DNA of 39,980 nucleotides, from positions 1-39,980 of the forward strand of contig JAPLRU010000031.1 in the NCBI GenBank assembly GCA_026399025.1, given 5' to 3'. Of the stretch, positions 17,135-26,900 are shown piece by piece. The notes beneath the pieces are model-generated. The model did not search any database. It worked only from the letters and a program-made list of their open reading frames with translations, and was not told where the DNA came from. Position numbers and translations under genes: made by a program. Positions within the stretch are counted from its first letter, which is position 1; each line of letters starts with the position of its first letter. Source of the stretch: Methylobacter sp. (GTDB lineage: Bacteria; Pseudomonadota; Gammaproteobacteria; Methylococcales; Methylomonadaceae).

Positions 17135-19012
17135 CTATTGATACTCCCCATAAAGCTTGGCATAAAGGCCGTTTTTGGTAAGCAGGGTTTCATGTTGCCC
17201 GTGCTCGCAGATTCTACCTTGTTCAAACACATAAACATGGTCGGCCTGTTTAACGGCGCTCAGGCGATGGGCGATGATAATGGTGGTGCGGCCTTTTAAA
17301 AACTTTGCCATGGCTGTATGTAATTTATGCTCGGTTTCGCTGTCCAGCGCCGAGGTGGCTTCGTCCAGGATGACCACTTTGGGATTGGCGACGATCATGC
17401 GGGCGATGGCCATGCGTTGCCGTTGACCGCCGGAAAGCCTCATGCCTAGGCGGCCGACCACGGTATCCAAGCCTTGAGTCAGTTCCTGCACGGTGTCTTT
17501 TAATTGCGCGATAGCCAGCGCGTTCCAGAGTGCGGCGTCGGTAGCCGGGCGGCCCAGGGTCAGATTGGCGCGGATCGTATCGTTAAACAGGACGGGATGT
17601 TGCAGCACGGTGACGACATTTTCCCTGACCACTTCCAGGCCGATGCGGTCGATAGGGACTTCGTCGAAATAAATTTGGCCGTGATCGGGCGGGTACAGGC
17701 CGATCAGGGTTTGGATTAAGGTCGATTTGCCGCCGCCGCTGGCGCCGACCAGCGCAACTTTTTCGCCGGCCTTGATTTTTAGCCGGATGCCGTCGAGTAT
17801 TTTTTCAGGCCGGTCTGTCCTGCCCGGCCCCCTGCGGGTAAATGCCAATTCGCTCCCGGCGAATTGGTCATCGCCGTAGCTAAAATGCAGATCGTCTACC
17901 CGTAACGATACGGTTTTTTTATTTAAAAACGGGTTTTGCAGATGCGGATAATGCGGCTCCTGCTTCAGCGTATTAAGCCGGTTAATGCGGATTAACGCGC
18001 CTTTGGCGGCATAAAACGCATATTGGATGCTCAGGATTTCCTGCACCGGAGCCATCATGAACCAGAGATAGCCGAACACGGCCAGCATTTGCCCGATGCT
18101 GAGATCGGAATAAACCACCATCAGCATCGCACAAGCGCGGAAGATGTCGAAGCCGAACAGAAATACTAAAAAGCTCAAGCGCGATGCGGCATCGCTTTTC
18201 CAGGCGAAAGCGGTGGAAAAATCCTTAACCGACCGGGCCGATTCGATTAATTGCCGGCAATAATGCTTCTCTCGGTTGCTGGCGCGTATTTGATGAATGG
18301 CTTCCAGGGTTTCGGTCAAGGCTTGCTGAAACACCTCGTAAGCGGAGTTTTCCCGTGATTTAAGGTCTTTAACCCGAGAGCCGACAGCGCGGGTGAAATA
18401 GATGACCACCGGATTCAACAGCAGGATAAATAAGCCCAGTTGCCAGTGCATCCATAATAAAACCACGGCCGTGCCGATAACGGTCAGGGTGGCGACCAGC
18501 AATTTGCTAACGGTGGTGCCGATAAAGGTGTCTATGGTGTCCAGGTCTTTAACCAGATGGCTGACGACGGTGCCGGTGCCCAAACTTTCGTATTCGGACA
18601 TCGAAATGTTTTGCAAATGGCCGATCAGGTCGCTGCGAATGCGAAATACAATATCTTTAGCGATGCAGGAAAATTGCCGGGACTGAATAATATTAAAGAT
18701 GAGGGCAATAATGCGCAGGATAACGCTGACCAGCAGAATGAAGCCGATATAAAGAAAGGGGACTTGCCAAGCCACGGGAAACAGCAGGTTGAGGTTTTGA
18801 ATGATGACGCCGGGTTTATGCAGCAATACTTCGTCGACCAGCAGCGGCATCAACAGCGGCACCGGAACGCTGGCTATGGTTGCCAGTATGGCGATAAAAT
18901 GGGAGCCGATCAGCTCTTTTTTGTGCTCTAAAGCAATTCGATAGATAACGCCCCAGTTATAAAGTGGGGCGGCCTGTTTTGCTTGCACGGAATTGGATAG
19001 GGATGTTTTCAT
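17135..19012 (-). CDS. ABC exporter, fused membrane and ATPase domains (MsbA-like)
   Basis: A 625-residue half-transporter. The first 320 or so residues hold six predicted membrane helices, and the nucleotide-binding domain follows with Walker A VGASGGGKST, signature RLSGGQRQRMAIARM, Walker B VVILDEATSALDSE and the switch histidine in IIIAHRL. It probably acts as a homodimer exporting lipid, peptide or drug; the substrate is not evident. The ATPase domain contains an insertion of about 20 residues (about 382-402, FAGSELAFTRRGPG and so on) between the two N-terminal strands, where family members have none. The insertion is encoded by a palindromic repeat (see 17808-17870). The gene is divergent from slt, with 59 bp between the starts. 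Confidence 0.9.
   Translation of the reverse strand: MKTSLSNSVQAKQAAPLYNWGVIYRIALEHKKELIGSHFIAILATIASVPVPLLMPLLVDEVLLHKPGVIIQNLNLLFPVAWQVPFLYIGFILLVSVILRIIALIFNIIQSRQFSCIAKDIVFRIRSDLIGHLQNISMSEYESLGTGTVVSHLVKDLDTIDTFIGTTVSKLLVATLTVIGTAVVLLWMHWQLGLFILLLNPVVIYFTRAVGSRVKDLKSRENSAYEVFQQALTETLEAIHQIRASNREKHYCRQLIESARSVKDFSTAFAWKSDAASRLSFLVFLFGFDIFRACAMLMVVYSDLSIGQMLAVFGYLWFMMAPVQEILSIQYAFYAAKGALIRINRLNTLKQEPHYPHLQNPFLNKKTVSLRVDDLHFSYGDDQFAGSELAFTRRGPGRTDRPEKILDGIRLKIKAGEKVALVGASGGGKSTLIQTLIGLYPPDHGQIYFDEVPIDRIGLEVVRENVVTVLQHPVLFNDTIRANLTLGRPATDAALWNALAIAQLKDTVQELTQGLDTVVGRLGMRLSGGQRQRMAIARMIVANPKVVILDEATSALDSETEHKLHTAMAKFLKGRTTIIIAHRLSAVKQADHVYVFEQGRICEHGQHETLLTKNGLYAKLYGEYQ
17808..17870 (-). repeat. 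In-frame palindromic insertion in the ABC transporter gene
   Basis: The perfect arms CCAATTCG (17845-17852) and CGAATTGG (17860-17867) surround the loop CTCCCGG. On the coding strand this reads GCCGGGAGC at the centre, the same core as in the slt insertion at 19441-19460. The stretch encodes about 20 residues rich in G, R and P that break the normal spacing before the Walker A motif without disturbing the frame. Confidence 0.7.
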
Positions 19013-19071
19013 TAGCGCTGAATTATATCTGTCTGAAACATCTTTAGGAATATATTTACGGTAAGTGAAAT

Positions 19072-21096
19072 ATGAAACACCTGCGAAAAAAATTATTGTT
19101 GTGTCTGGTTTTTTTCTCCGGTGCGGCGCCGGCCAATAGCCTTAACGAGCAGCGAAACGATTTTTTACGGGCGGAAAAATTGCTGGCTCAAGGCAATAAT
19201 ACCGCATTCATCAACATCTGCGCCGCTTTGGTCGATTATCCCTTATACCCTTATCTTCAATACCAATGGCTAAAAGATAATTTATCGCAAACCGATCAGG
19301 TTTTGGCTTTTTTGAGCTCTTATAAAGATACCCGTTATGCCGGCTTATTGCGATCTAAGTGGCTGGATTATTTGGCTAAAAATGAACGCTGGAACGATTT
19401 CATCCAAAATTATATCGCCAGGGATGGTGTGTATGCCGCAAACCTGCCGGGAGCAGGTTCGGCAATCGCCAGGGATGGTGTGTATGCCGCAACGGAAGTC
19501 ACCGAAAATACGCCTCTTGAATGTCAATACGCTCAGGCTGTCTATAAAACAGGCAGTCAGCAACAGGCGCTGGATGAAGCCAAGCGCTTGTGGCTTACCG
19601 GGGATTCGCTGCCGCCGGAATGCGATCCGCTGCTCTCGTTATTGACGATGTCGTCCGGCTTTACGCCGGAGCTGATTTGGCAGCGATTTGAGCTGGCTTT
19701 GGATAAAGATAATGTGTCAGTGGCCGAATACGTGCGCCGTTCGATGGGTCGAGCCGATCAGGATATTGCCGATGTTTGGTTGCGGGTTCATCAAAAACCT
19801 AGCCTGATCGAAAACAGCGGGTTTTTGAGTCCGCAAATGGGGCGGCTTTTTGCTCATGGCATAGAGCGATTGGCAAAATCCGATTTAAGTTTGGCCGTTA
19901 AACTGTGGGATGAAAGAAAACAGGCTTATCGGATCGATAGCCAAACCGTTCAACAGTTGGAGCGCAGTCTGGCGATTGCTTTGGCGCGCAGCCGAAATCC
20001 CGGCGCTTATTACCGTCTTAATCAGTTATCCGTGGTCGATGAGGAGGTTAATGAATGGAAAGTCAGGGCGGCTTTACTTGAACAAAACTGGCAGCATGTC
20101 ACCGAAGCATTGGGGGGCTTGTCGGCGTTGGAACGGCAAGATCCTAAATGGCAATATTGGCTGGCCAGAGCGCTGGATAAAACCGGGAACTCTTTGCTGG
20201 CGCAGGACGCTTACACCAAACTTGCAGAAGATCGCAGCTTTTACGGCTTTCTTGCCGCAGACACCGTTAATAAGCCTTATCAATTCGCCAACAAGCCGGT
20301 GCTTTTGGCTGAAAATGAACTCGACAATCTGGCTAATGAAAGCGACTTTAAAATGGTTCGGGAATTTAAGTTACTGAACAGGGATACAGAGGCTGAACGG
20401 CTGTGGTGGTACGCGGTTAAAAAACTGAGCAAAGAACGGCGTAGGGTCGCGGCCAAATTGGCACAGTCTTGGCATTGGGACCAAGTCGCTATTACGACAT
20501 TGGTTAAAGCTGATTATTGGGATGATCTGGAACTGCGTTTCCCGCTTTATTATTCGGATCAGATTCATAACAATGCTTTTCGTCAGGATCTTGATCCGGC
20601 CATTGTCTTCGGCCTGATTCGTCAGGAAAGCATTTTTAATAAAGATGCCGAGTCAGTCGTCGGTGCGCGCGGCTTAATGCAGGTGATGCCCAAAACGGGC
20701 ATGCAGATAGCCCGCGATTTGAAGGAAAAATGGCAGTCGGATAACAGCTTGTTTAATCCCGATGTGAATGTTCGATACGGCGCTTTTTATTACAAGCAAT
20801 TGCTAAAACAATTTCACGGGCATTTTGCGTTGGCCATTGCCGCTTATAACGCGGGAGGCGGGCGGGTGACAAAATGGTTGCCGAGTATTGAGTCGATGCC
20901 TGCCGATATTTGGATAGAAACCATCCCTTTTAAAGAAACTCGAAAATATGTCACCTCGGTGCTTTCTTACGCCATTATTTATCAGCAGCTTATACTCGGT
21001 AATTGCTCCATGCATTACCCTACCTCCTGCATCCCTGCAGTCGAAAGAAAAAGCTTGAAGATAAAGCAATTACTGCTGGATGTGTTGCCCGGCTAA
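19072..21096 (+). CDS. slt: Soluble lytic murein transglycosylase (Slt70)
   Basis: A 674-residue periplasmic enzyme that cleaves the glycan strands of peptidoglycan to 1,6-anhydro ends. The N-terminal signal peptide (KKLLLCLVFFSGAAPANS) is followed by a long helical superhelix and the C-terminal lysozyme-like domain, with the catalytic glutamate in GLIRQESIFNKDAES, then GLMQVMP and IAAYNAGGGRVTKWL. Two oddities stand out. A 17-codon segment at about residues 115-140 contains IARDGVYAA twice, created by a palindromic insertion. The last 35 or so residues (from NCSMHYPTSC) are encoded by another repeat and do not look like the family's C-terminus. Both insertions keep the frame, so the protein is probably functional. 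The start has signal-peptide support. Confidence 0.92.
   Translation: MKHLRKKLLLCLVFFSGAAPANSLNEQRNDFLRAEKLLAQGNNTAFINICAALVDYPLYPYLQYQWLKDNLSQTDQVLAFLSSYKDTRYAGLLRSKWLDYLAKNERWNDFIQNYIARDGVYAANLPGAGSAIARDGVYAATEVTENTPLECQYAQAVYKTGSQQQALDEAKRLWLTGDSLPPECDPLLSLLTMSSGFTPELIWQRFELALDKDNVSVAEYVRRSMGRADQDIADVWLRVHQKPSLIENSGFLSPQMGRLFAHGIERLAKSDLSLAVKLWDERKQAYRIDSQTVQQLERSLAIALARSRNPGAYYRLNQLSVVDEEVNEWKVRAALLEQNWQHVTEALGGLSALERQDPKWQYWLARALDKTGNSLLAQDAYTKLAEDRSFYGFLAADTVNKPYQFANKPVLLAENELDNLANESDFKMVREFKLLNRDTEAERLWWYAVKKLSKERRRVAAKLAQSWHWDQVAITTLVKADYWDDLELRFPLYYSDQIHNNAFRQDLDPAIVFGLIRQESIFNKDAESVVGARGLMQVMPKTGMQIARDLKEKWQSDNSLFNPDVNVRYGAFYYKQLLKQFHGHFALAIAAYNAGGGRVTKWLPSIESMPADIWIETIPFKETRKYVTSVLSYAIIYQQLILGNCSMHYPTSCIPAVERKSLKIKQLLLDVLPG
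19414..19492 (+). repeat. In-frame direct repeat with internal palindrome in slt
   Basis: A 28-nt sequence starting ATCGCCAGGGATGGTGTGTA occurs at 19414-19441 and again at 19465-19492, 51 nt (17 codons) apart. Between them AACCTGC and GCAGGTT form a hairpin around CGGGA. Its GCCGGGAGC core is shared with the insertion in the ABC gene. It looks like a repeat element that inserted in a coding region with a duplicated end. Confidence 0.8.
20995..21045 (+). repeat. Dispersed repeat forming the 3' end of the slt coding region
   Basis: This stretch, containing CTACCTCCTGCATCC, is the near reverse complement of 33002-33052 inside repeat element D (CTCGG, then TGCTCC, then the shared 15-mer, then TCG in the same order). 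The palindrome CTGCA-TCCC-TGCAG (21028-21041) follows. It supplies residues from about L642 onwards of Slt, so the natural C-terminus has been replaced or extended. Confidence 0.65.
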
Positions 21097-21177
21097 AAAT
21101 TGAGCTGATTTTTTTTGACGGCTGTAAGATAATGCACCATTTAGAATAATAATAATTACGCAAGGTATATAAAGAGT

Positions 21178-21693
21178 ATGGGGAAACAGCACAGTTTTAC
21201 GCGCGAAGAATTGTTGATGTCCGGCAGGGGAGAACTGTACGGGCCCAAGAATGCGCAATTGCCTCTACCGAATATGTTAATGATGGATCGCATTACCCTG
21301 ATTACGGATGAAGGCGGTACTTACGGAAAAGGCGAAATCATTGCTGAACTGGATATAACGCCTGATTTATGGTTTTTTGACTGTCATTTTCAAGGCGACC
21401 CTGTAATGCCCGGCTGCTTGGGACTGGATGCGATGTGGCAGTTGGTCGGCTTCTTTTTGTGCTGGATGGGCGGTCCCGGCAAAGGACGCGCTTTAGGCGT
21501 AGGTGAAGTTAAATTTACCGGACAAGTACTGCCTACCGCCAAGAAAGTGATTTATCGCGTCAATTTAAAAAGATTGATTATGCGCAAGTTGGTTATGGGT
21601 ATCGCCGACGCCACCATGGAAGTCGATGGCAAACTGATTTATGAAGCAACCGACTTACGGGTTGGTTTATTTACTTCCACCGAAGATTTTTAG
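21178..21693 (+). CDS. fabA: 3-hydroxydecanoyl-[acyl-carrier-protein] dehydratase/isomerase FabA
   Basis: A 171-residue cytoplasmic enzyme of the hot-dog fold. It dehydrates 3-hydroxyacyl-ACP and isomerises trans-2-decenoyl-ACP to the cis-3 form, the branch point to unsaturated fatty acids in anaerobic-type synthesis. The active-site histidine lies in [14 protein letters not shown] (about residue 70) and the aspartate in CLGLDAMWQ (about 84), as in E. coli FabA, whose length is almost the same. The gene is 11 bp upstream of fabB, forming the usual fabA-fabB operon. The Shine-Dalgarno (AAAGAG) is weak. In E. coli the pair is controlled by FadR and FabR; no operator was recognised here. Confidence 0.97.
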   Translation: MGKQHSFTREELLMSGRGELYGPKNAQLPLPNMLMMDRITLITDEGGTYGKGEIIAELDITPDLWFFDCHFQGDPVMPGCLGLDAMWQLVGFFLCWMGGPGKGRALGVGEVKFTGQVLPTAKKVIYRVNLKRLIMRKLVMGIADATMEVDGKLIYEATDLRVGLFTSTEDF

Positions 21694-21704
21694 AGGCATT
21701 AGCA

Positions 21705-22928
21705 ATGAAACGAGTCGTAGTCACCGGTTTAGGCATTGTTTCCAGCATAGGAAATAACCGAACAGAGGTTGTCGATTCCTTAAGAGAAGGCCGCTCAGGA
21801 ATCGCTTTTGCCGATGTTTATCAACAAATGGGCTTTCGCAGCCATATTCACGGACCGATCAATATCGATTTAGATAGTTTTATCGACCGTAAAATAAAAC
21901 GTTTTATGGGCGATGGCGCGGCGTTCAATTATATTGCGATGCAGCAGGCGATTGACGATTCCGGCTTGGACGAAGCGGAGGTGTCGAACTTCAGAACCGG
22001 ATTGGTGATGGGGTCCGGCGGTCCTTCAACTTCTAATATTGTCGACGCGGCCGATATTTTGCGCGACAAAGGCATCAAAAAAGTAGGGCCTTATATGGTG
22101 CCGCGCAGCATGTCCAGCACCAATACCGCTTGTCTTGCAACGCCGTTTAAAATTAAAGGCGTCAATTACACAATAAGCTCTGCCTGTGCGACCAGCGCTC
22201 ACTGTATCGGCCATGCAATGGAATTAATCCAGATGGGCAAGCAGGATGTGGTATTTGCCGGTGGCGGCGAAGAAGTGCATTGGTCGATGTCGATGTTGTT
22301 CGATGCGATGGGCGCATTGTCTTCGAAATACAACGATAGCCCGGCAACCGCATCCCGGCCTTATGACGAAACCCGCGACGGTTTTGTTATCTCCGGCGGC
22401 GGCGGTGTTTTGGTGATTGAAGAACTGGAACATGCCAAAGCGCGCGGCGCGAAAATCTACGCGGAATTGACCGGTTACGGCGCAACTTCCGACGGTTACG
22501 ATATGGTTCAACCTTCAGGCGAAGGCGCGGTGCGTTGTATGCAGCAGGCGATGGCGACTATCGGCGACAGCAAGGTCGATTACATCAATGCCCACGGCAC
22601 CAGTACCCCGGTCGGCGATACCCGAGAACTTGAAGCTTTACGCAATGTGTTCGGCCCAGATAACGTGCCGTTGGTCAGTTCGACAAAATCGCTGACCGGT
22701 CACGCATTAGGTGCGGCGGGTGTTAACGAAGCGATTTATTCATTGTTGATGATGGAAGAAAACTTTCTCAGCGCCTCAGCTAACATCAATCAGCTCGATC
22801 CGGGCGCCGAAGGCATTCCGATCGTGCGTGAACGTAAAGACAACATTACGTTAAATACCATCATGTCGAACAGCTTCGGCTTCGGCGGCACCAACGCGAC
22901 ACTGATCTTTCAGCGTTACAACGGTTAA
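21705..22928 (+). CDS. fabB: 3-oxoacyl-[acyl-carrier-protein] synthase I FabB
   Basis: A 407-residue condensing enzyme (KAS I) that elongates acyl-ACP with malonyl-ACP and is required with FabA for unsaturated fatty acids. The Cys-His-His triad is visible: cysteine in [12 protein letters not shown] (about 163), histidine in [12 protein letters not shown] (about 298) and histidine in [12 protein letters not shown] (about 333). The C-terminal glycine-rich segment [14 protein letters not shown] is typical. It follows fabA by 11 bp. The sequence is full length and shows nothing unusual. Confidence 0.97.
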   Translation: MKRVVVTGLGIVSSIGNNRTEVVDSLREGRSGIAFADVYQQMGFRSHIHGPINIDLDSFIDRKIKRFMGDGAAFNYIAMQQAIDDSGLDEAEVSNFRTGLVMGSGGPSTSNIVDAADILRDKGIKKVGPYMVPRSMSSTNTACLATPFKIKGVNYTISSACATSAHCIGHAMELIQMGKQDVVFAGGGEEVHWSMSMLFDAMGALSSKYNDSPATASRPYDETRDGFVISGGGGVLVIEELEHAKARGAKIYAELTGYGATSDGYDMVQPSGEGAVRCMQQAMATIGDSKVDYINAHGTSTPVGDTRELEALRNVFGPDNVPLVSSTKSLTGHALGAAGVNEAIYSLLMMEENFLSASANINQLDPGAEGIPIVRERKDNITLNTIMSNSFGFGGTNATLIFQRYNG

Positions 22929-22942
22929 CGCATTCCAGCTAC

Positions 22943-23024
22943 ACAATAGAACACGGATTGGGCGGATTTTAAAAAACTTGATCAGCGCTAGTCAGTCCAA
23001 TCCGCATCATCCGTGCTCTATTGT
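22943..23024. repeat. Long imperfect inverted repeat after fabB
   Basis: Arms 22943-22967 and 23000-23024 share ACAATAG, CACGGAT and CGGAT in complementary order with four mismatches. It lies 15 nt after the fabB stop and could help end fabAB transcription, but there is no clean T-run. It may instead be a dispersed repeat. Confidence 0.6.
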
Positions 23025-23041
23025 TAAAACGTCTACTGACC

Positions 23042-23200
23042 ATGTCAGCTCCAAACCAAAAATCCACAACCCGGTTTAACACGCTGCAAAAAAATTGCGG
23101 CGCACGGTCGGCGCTGCGATTGCCGACTGCAACATGATCGAAAACGGCGACAGGGTCATGCTGTGCTTATCCGGCGGGGACACCTGTCACACAGAATAAC
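23042..23200 (+). pseudogene. Truncated, frameshifted 5' fragment of a second ttcA
   Basis: Translation gives [18 protein letters not shown] and, after a one-base shift in an A-tract at about 23085, [19 protein letters not shown] then [14 protein letters not shown] and a stop. This parallels the start of the intact TtcA downstream ([25 protein letters not shown]). The PP-loop lysine is deleted and the rest of the gene is missing. The DNA differs from the intact copy, so it is an old or foreign paralogue, not a recent duplication. The rest of the gap to 23404 holds nothing recognised. Confidence 0.85.
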
Positions 23201-23404
23201 CTTGCTGTAAAGACAGATTGCGCCCCATCGTTACTAAAAAAGTCGAGATATCCAGCCTTACTTGACGAAACTCAGAGACGGGTAAACCTTTCAGACTCGA
23301 TTTATAGCCTGAGCAAGTTGGCAATATGACTAGCCCTTCACATGGCCGAGCATTTCATCGCAATAAACGATGACTGCGGCTTCAATATTTAACATGGAAA
23401 CTTT

Positions 23405-24268
23405 ATGACCGTAGTTGCACAGCCTATACGCTTTGAACGTCACTCCAGCAATTTTAATCGTTTGCGAGGGCGTTTGGAGCATCAGGTCGGCAAAGCCATT
23501 GGCGATTTCAATATGATTGAAGACGGCGACAGCGTTCTGGTATGTCTCAGCGGCGGCAAAGATTCGTATACGCTGCTCGATATTCTGTTGGCTTTGCGCA
23601 AACGCGCACCGATCGATTTTCGAATTGTGGCGATGAATCTGGACCAGAAGCAGCCAGGCTTCCCGGCGGACGTGCTCCCCAATTATCTAAAGCGTCTCGG
23701 TGTTGAATATCACATTGAAACGCAAGACACTTATTCCACCGTCAAAGAAAAAATCCCTGAGGGAAAGACCACCTGTTCGTTGTGTTCGCGTCTGCGTCGG
23801 GGCATTATTTACAGGGTCGCCCGCGAGTTGGGCACCCATAAGATCGCGCTGGGACATCACCGCGACGACATGATCGAGACCTTGTTCCTGAACATGTTTT
23901 TCGGCGGCAAGTTAAAAGCGATGCCGCCGAAGTTGATTACCGACACGGGCGATCATATCGTAATCCGTCCGTTAGCCTATTGTTCCGAGAAAGACATTGC
24001 CCGTTTTGCGCGCAGCATGGATTTTCCTATAATCCCTTGCAACTTGTGCGGTTCTCAGGAAAATCTTCAACGCCAAAACATCAAGGAGATGCTGGGCGAC
24101 TGGGAGCGCCAATATCCGGGACGCAGCCAGACCATCTTTACCGCAATGCAAAACATCGTGCCGTCGCATTTACTTGATAGTAATCAATTCGATTTTAAAC
24201 ATATACAGATGGACGGTTCGATAACAGACGGCGATATAGTCTTTGATACCGATAATTGGCTTAGTTAG
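23405..24268 (+). CDS. ttcA: tRNA 2-thiocytidine biosynthesis protein TtcA
   Basis: A 287-residue cytoplasmic enzyme that thiolates C32 of certain tRNAs with ATP and a [4Fe-4S] cluster. The PP-loop [11 protein letters not shown] (about residues 49-59) binds ATP, and the paired CxxC motifs [11 protein letters not shown] and [13 protein letters not shown] carry the cluster ligands. [19 protein letters not shown] is the other family hallmark. The start at 23405 is supported by the family N-terminus. A broken second copy lies immediately upstream in the same direction. Confidence 0.95.
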   Translation: MTVVAQPIRFERHSSNFNRLRGRLEHQVGKAIGDFNMIEDGDSVLVCLSGGKDSYTLLDILLALRKRAPIDFRIVAMNLDQKQPGFPADVLPNYLKRLGVEYHIETQDTYSTVKEKIPEGKTTCSLCSRLRRGIIYRVARELGTHKIALGHHRDDMIETLFLNMFFGGKLKAMPPKLITDTGDHIVIRPLAYCSEKDIARFARSMDFPIIPCNLCGSQENLQRQNIKEMLGDWERQYPGRSQTIFTAMQNIVPSHLLDSNQFDFKHIQMDGSITDGDIVFDTDNWLS

Positions 24269-24352
24269 AAAGACCATGGTTGGAAACGGCGTTGCATATT
24301 TTCCGTAGTCAACGTCCGTTTTGCCAGTCCGGCTTTAGTAGCCATGACGGTT

Positions 24353-26794
24353 TTATTTTTTCAGCGATGTTTTAGCGGTCTTAAACGTGATTTCAAGACG
24401 CGGCGCCAAAGCCGGGTTTCCTTCCTTGGCGACATAAGCCACCTCTCCGCTAATGTTCTGAGTTTCCTGCGTTACATTCAGTAACCATCCGCTCGCGCCG
24501 TCCTTTACATCATCGGAAACATCCCAGGTAATCTCGTCGCCGCTGCGGAGATCATTGGTATGCACGAACGGTGCCGCAGTAAATGGATTGGCATCGGCGG
24601 CCGTACCGTCGCTGCAATCTTTAACGGCGTTACTGATGTCATTGTCGACCGCACAGTTCCAGGTAACGCCGGTTCCGCTGCCGGCTGTTTTCAGATTTTC
24701 CGGTGCGTCCAGCCACTGTCCATTGCCTTCAGGAAAGTCGGCAGCCTTCAGCGGGCGTGCAACAACATTGCGGCCGTAATTGCCCCAGCCGCCGAGATTT
24801 TGTTGCACGGTCAGCACCAGTCTGGCTGTTGCGACGTTAGCACTGTCAATAGTGGACAGGTCGAACGCTACCGCAGTGCGCATCAAATTGCCGCCGCTAT
24901 CATTGTTCGGCCTCAAGTGGAGCGTCGGATTAGCGCCTTCGTTCCGGTCCGGCGCGTCCAGTGCCAGCGTGCTGTCCGCCTTCACGTTCACGACAGTGGG
25001 CAAATTGGTTGCCGATGCGCAGGCATCGCCAACCAGAATGCCGCGATCGCAAAAATTCGCCAGCAAGATATTCTGATGCAGCCCCGCAAACAACAACTTA
25101 TCGGTATCGATCATCTCCAGCGCCGCTTGCGGCATGGTCAGCCCGTTTGAGCAATCAAGATTAAAATGATGTTCGAGAACAAGTTGGTCGGTGACCGGAG
25201 CGCTCAGTTCGGTGCGTATGCCCCACAGCGCCGCCGACCAAATCTCGCCGTCAGAATGCACCTCGCCGACAAGATCGTTGGGATAGCGTTTACTGCCATC
25301 GACCCGGCGCAGACAGGTCGGATTGGTGCTGCTGTAGGGGCTGGAGTCCCATTCGCCGACACAGGCGGCATTCAGTGCCTGATGCGCCAAGTTACCTTTC
25401 TCGGCATAGAACGATGCAGCAAAATAATCGCCAAAACCCTCGCCTATTGCGCGAGCTTCGCTGACTTGGGCCGCATAGTTATCGCCCGGAAAGCACTCCG
25501 GATTCTGGTTATGCTGGATAGCGTGACCGAACTCGTGGACGATAATATCGGCGTCCTCGGCATCATCAACGCCACCGTCGCCAAAGTACAATACCCCTTG
25601 TCCATTGTCCGCCAAGGGGCTGTAAAACGACTGATCGTCGGCGTACCAGTGAGCGATTGCGCGAGTCGGGAAATTGCGGATAGTCGCATTACCTTCTGTA
25701 TCCTGGAAATGCAAAATGTCGCGGAGGTAGCGTTGCACCGAGTCGACCGCGTTGTAGATTACCACTTGCTCGAACTCGGCTTGGTCACGGGTATAAACAT
25801 AGGCGCGGCCCGCATTTTCGGCGTCAGGGCAACGCCCGTCGAGCCGCGGGCAAGTCGGGGAATCAAAGGTCGACAGATCGACAAACTCGCCTTTAAGTAA
25901 AGTCGATCCCTTCGCGAGACCTTGCAAATCTACTGCAATTCTCTGCCCATTCAGTCGTGCATTGGTCGCATCATTGTTGTCCTTGAAATTGAGTATGCCG
26001 GAGCTCTGGATCGGGTTGGGCTCATGCGCCATACCGGTCCCCTCAGCAAAAGCGATCAGGCTTTGCTGCACCAGCCGGAAGCCGGTGTTCGCATTCACGA
26101 GGGTATAAAAATCTCCTCTAGGTTTGTGAGTCCGTGTCTTGACTACCCAGACCAGCTTAACGCTTCGGTTGTCGTCAACCGGAAGCCAGCTCAGTGTAGC
26201 GCTGCTTTTTGCCAATGATTTAGACAGCGTAACTGTTGAAAGCTTACGAATGCCCTGAAACGCAATATTCTTGGCTGACGTTATGGAGATTGCCGGAGTC
26301 TCGGCTCCTATCACCAACGGCTCGCTGATGTAACTGGTGTGAATGGTCGTCACCCGTCCGCTTGGCCGTTGATGGATAGAAATAAACGCCTTCAGCACCG
26401 GAATATTGAGGAAAGTCTGTTGGAATCGAGTTATGGTTCGGGTTAAGCCTTTCTTGACGTTGACGACCTTCAAATCGGCCAAATCCGGACGCAGCGCCAT
26501 AGCTTGCGCATAAGTTTTGAGGAAGGTCTTCGCATTTTCAGGAGGCGGCTCCACCTTGTTGGCTTGCGTATCGCAACCGGTAAAAGTCATTTTCTTAGGC
26601 CAGCGCCGGACTTCCTGGCAGGGCATAGCGGAGTCTGCCGATTGAAGCGGCGGGATCACAATCGGGTGCGGGCGAAATTTTTTGTTAGCTGTCGGCGGCC
26701 CTGTTTCCGGAGGCTTTGCGGCAAACCCGGAGGACGCTCCGAAAAGCGTCAGGCCGACGATCAAAAATCCGGATAACATCTTATATTTATTCAT
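24353..26794 (-). CDS. Secreted M36 (fungalysin)-like zinc metallopeptidase with C-terminal DNRLRE-type domain
   Basis: An 813-residue exported protein. A signal peptide ending near FGASSGFAA is followed by an FTP-like propeptide region (about 85-250). The catalytic domain has the zinc motif DIIVHEFGHAIQHN (HEFGH about 418-422) and the third ligand in RAIGEGFGDYFAAS (about 452), the GEG-xD pattern of family M36. From about residue 600 a beta-rich domain begins with VVNVKADSTLALDAPDRNEGAN. This has the form of a DNRLRE/CBM96-type surface domain, ending near ALAPRLEITF. It probably degrades extracellular protein. There is no lipobox and no obvious type I secretion repeat, so export is likely Sec then type II (inference). 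It is a single-gene unit on the minus strand. Confidence 0.85.
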   Translation of the reverse strand: MNKYKMLSGFLIVGLTLFGASSGFAAKPPETGPPTANKKFRPHPIVIPPLQSADSAMPCQEVRRWPKKMTFTGCDTQANKVEPPPENAKTFLKTYAQAMALRPDLADLKVVNVKKGLTRTITRFQQTFLNIPVLKAFISIHQRPSGRVTTIHTSYISEPLVIGAETPAISITSAKNIAFQGIRKLSTVTLSKSLAKSSATLSWLPVDDNRSVKLVWVVKTRTHKPRGDFYTLVNANTGFRLVQQSLIAFAEGTGMAHEPNPIQSSGILNFKDNNDATNARLNGQRIAVDLQGLAKGSTLLKGEFVDLSTFDSPTCPRLDGRCPDAENAGRAYVYTRDQAEFEQVVIYNAVDSVQRYLRDILHFQDTEGNATIRNFPTRAIAHWYADDQSFYSPLADNGQGVLYFGDGGVDDAEDADIIVHEFGHAIQHNQNPECFPGDNYAAQVSEARAIGEGFGDYFAASFYAEKGNLAHQALNAACVGEWDSSPYSSTNPTCLRRVDGSKRYPNDLVGEVHSDGEIWSAALWGIRTELSAPVTDQLVLEHHFNLDCSNGLTMPQAALEMIDTDKLLFAGLHQNILLANFCDRGILVGDACASATNLPTVVNVKADSTLALDAPDRNEGANPTLHLRPNNDSGGNLMRTAVAFDLSTIDSANVATARLVLTVQQNLGGWGNYGRNVVARPLKAADFPEGNGQWLDAPENLKTAGSGTGVTWNCAVDNDISNAVKDCSDGTAADANPFTAAPFVHTNDLRSGDEITWDVSDDVKDGASGWLLNVTQETQNISGEVAYVAKEGNPALAPRLEITFKTAKTSLKK

Positions 26795-26900
26795 ATTATT
26801 ACAACCTTCAAGGATGGTTTCGATAACATCCCATCATCGTGGGACGTCCTGTAGCCGCTATACCGGCCGGATAACGCCGGCTATCGTACCTGCCGGGAGA

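Noticed and set aside
25166-25900. Open frame of 244 codons on the plus strand
   Set aside because: It lies opposite the metallopeptidase gene, which has clear catalytic motifs; the opposing frame is a shadow.
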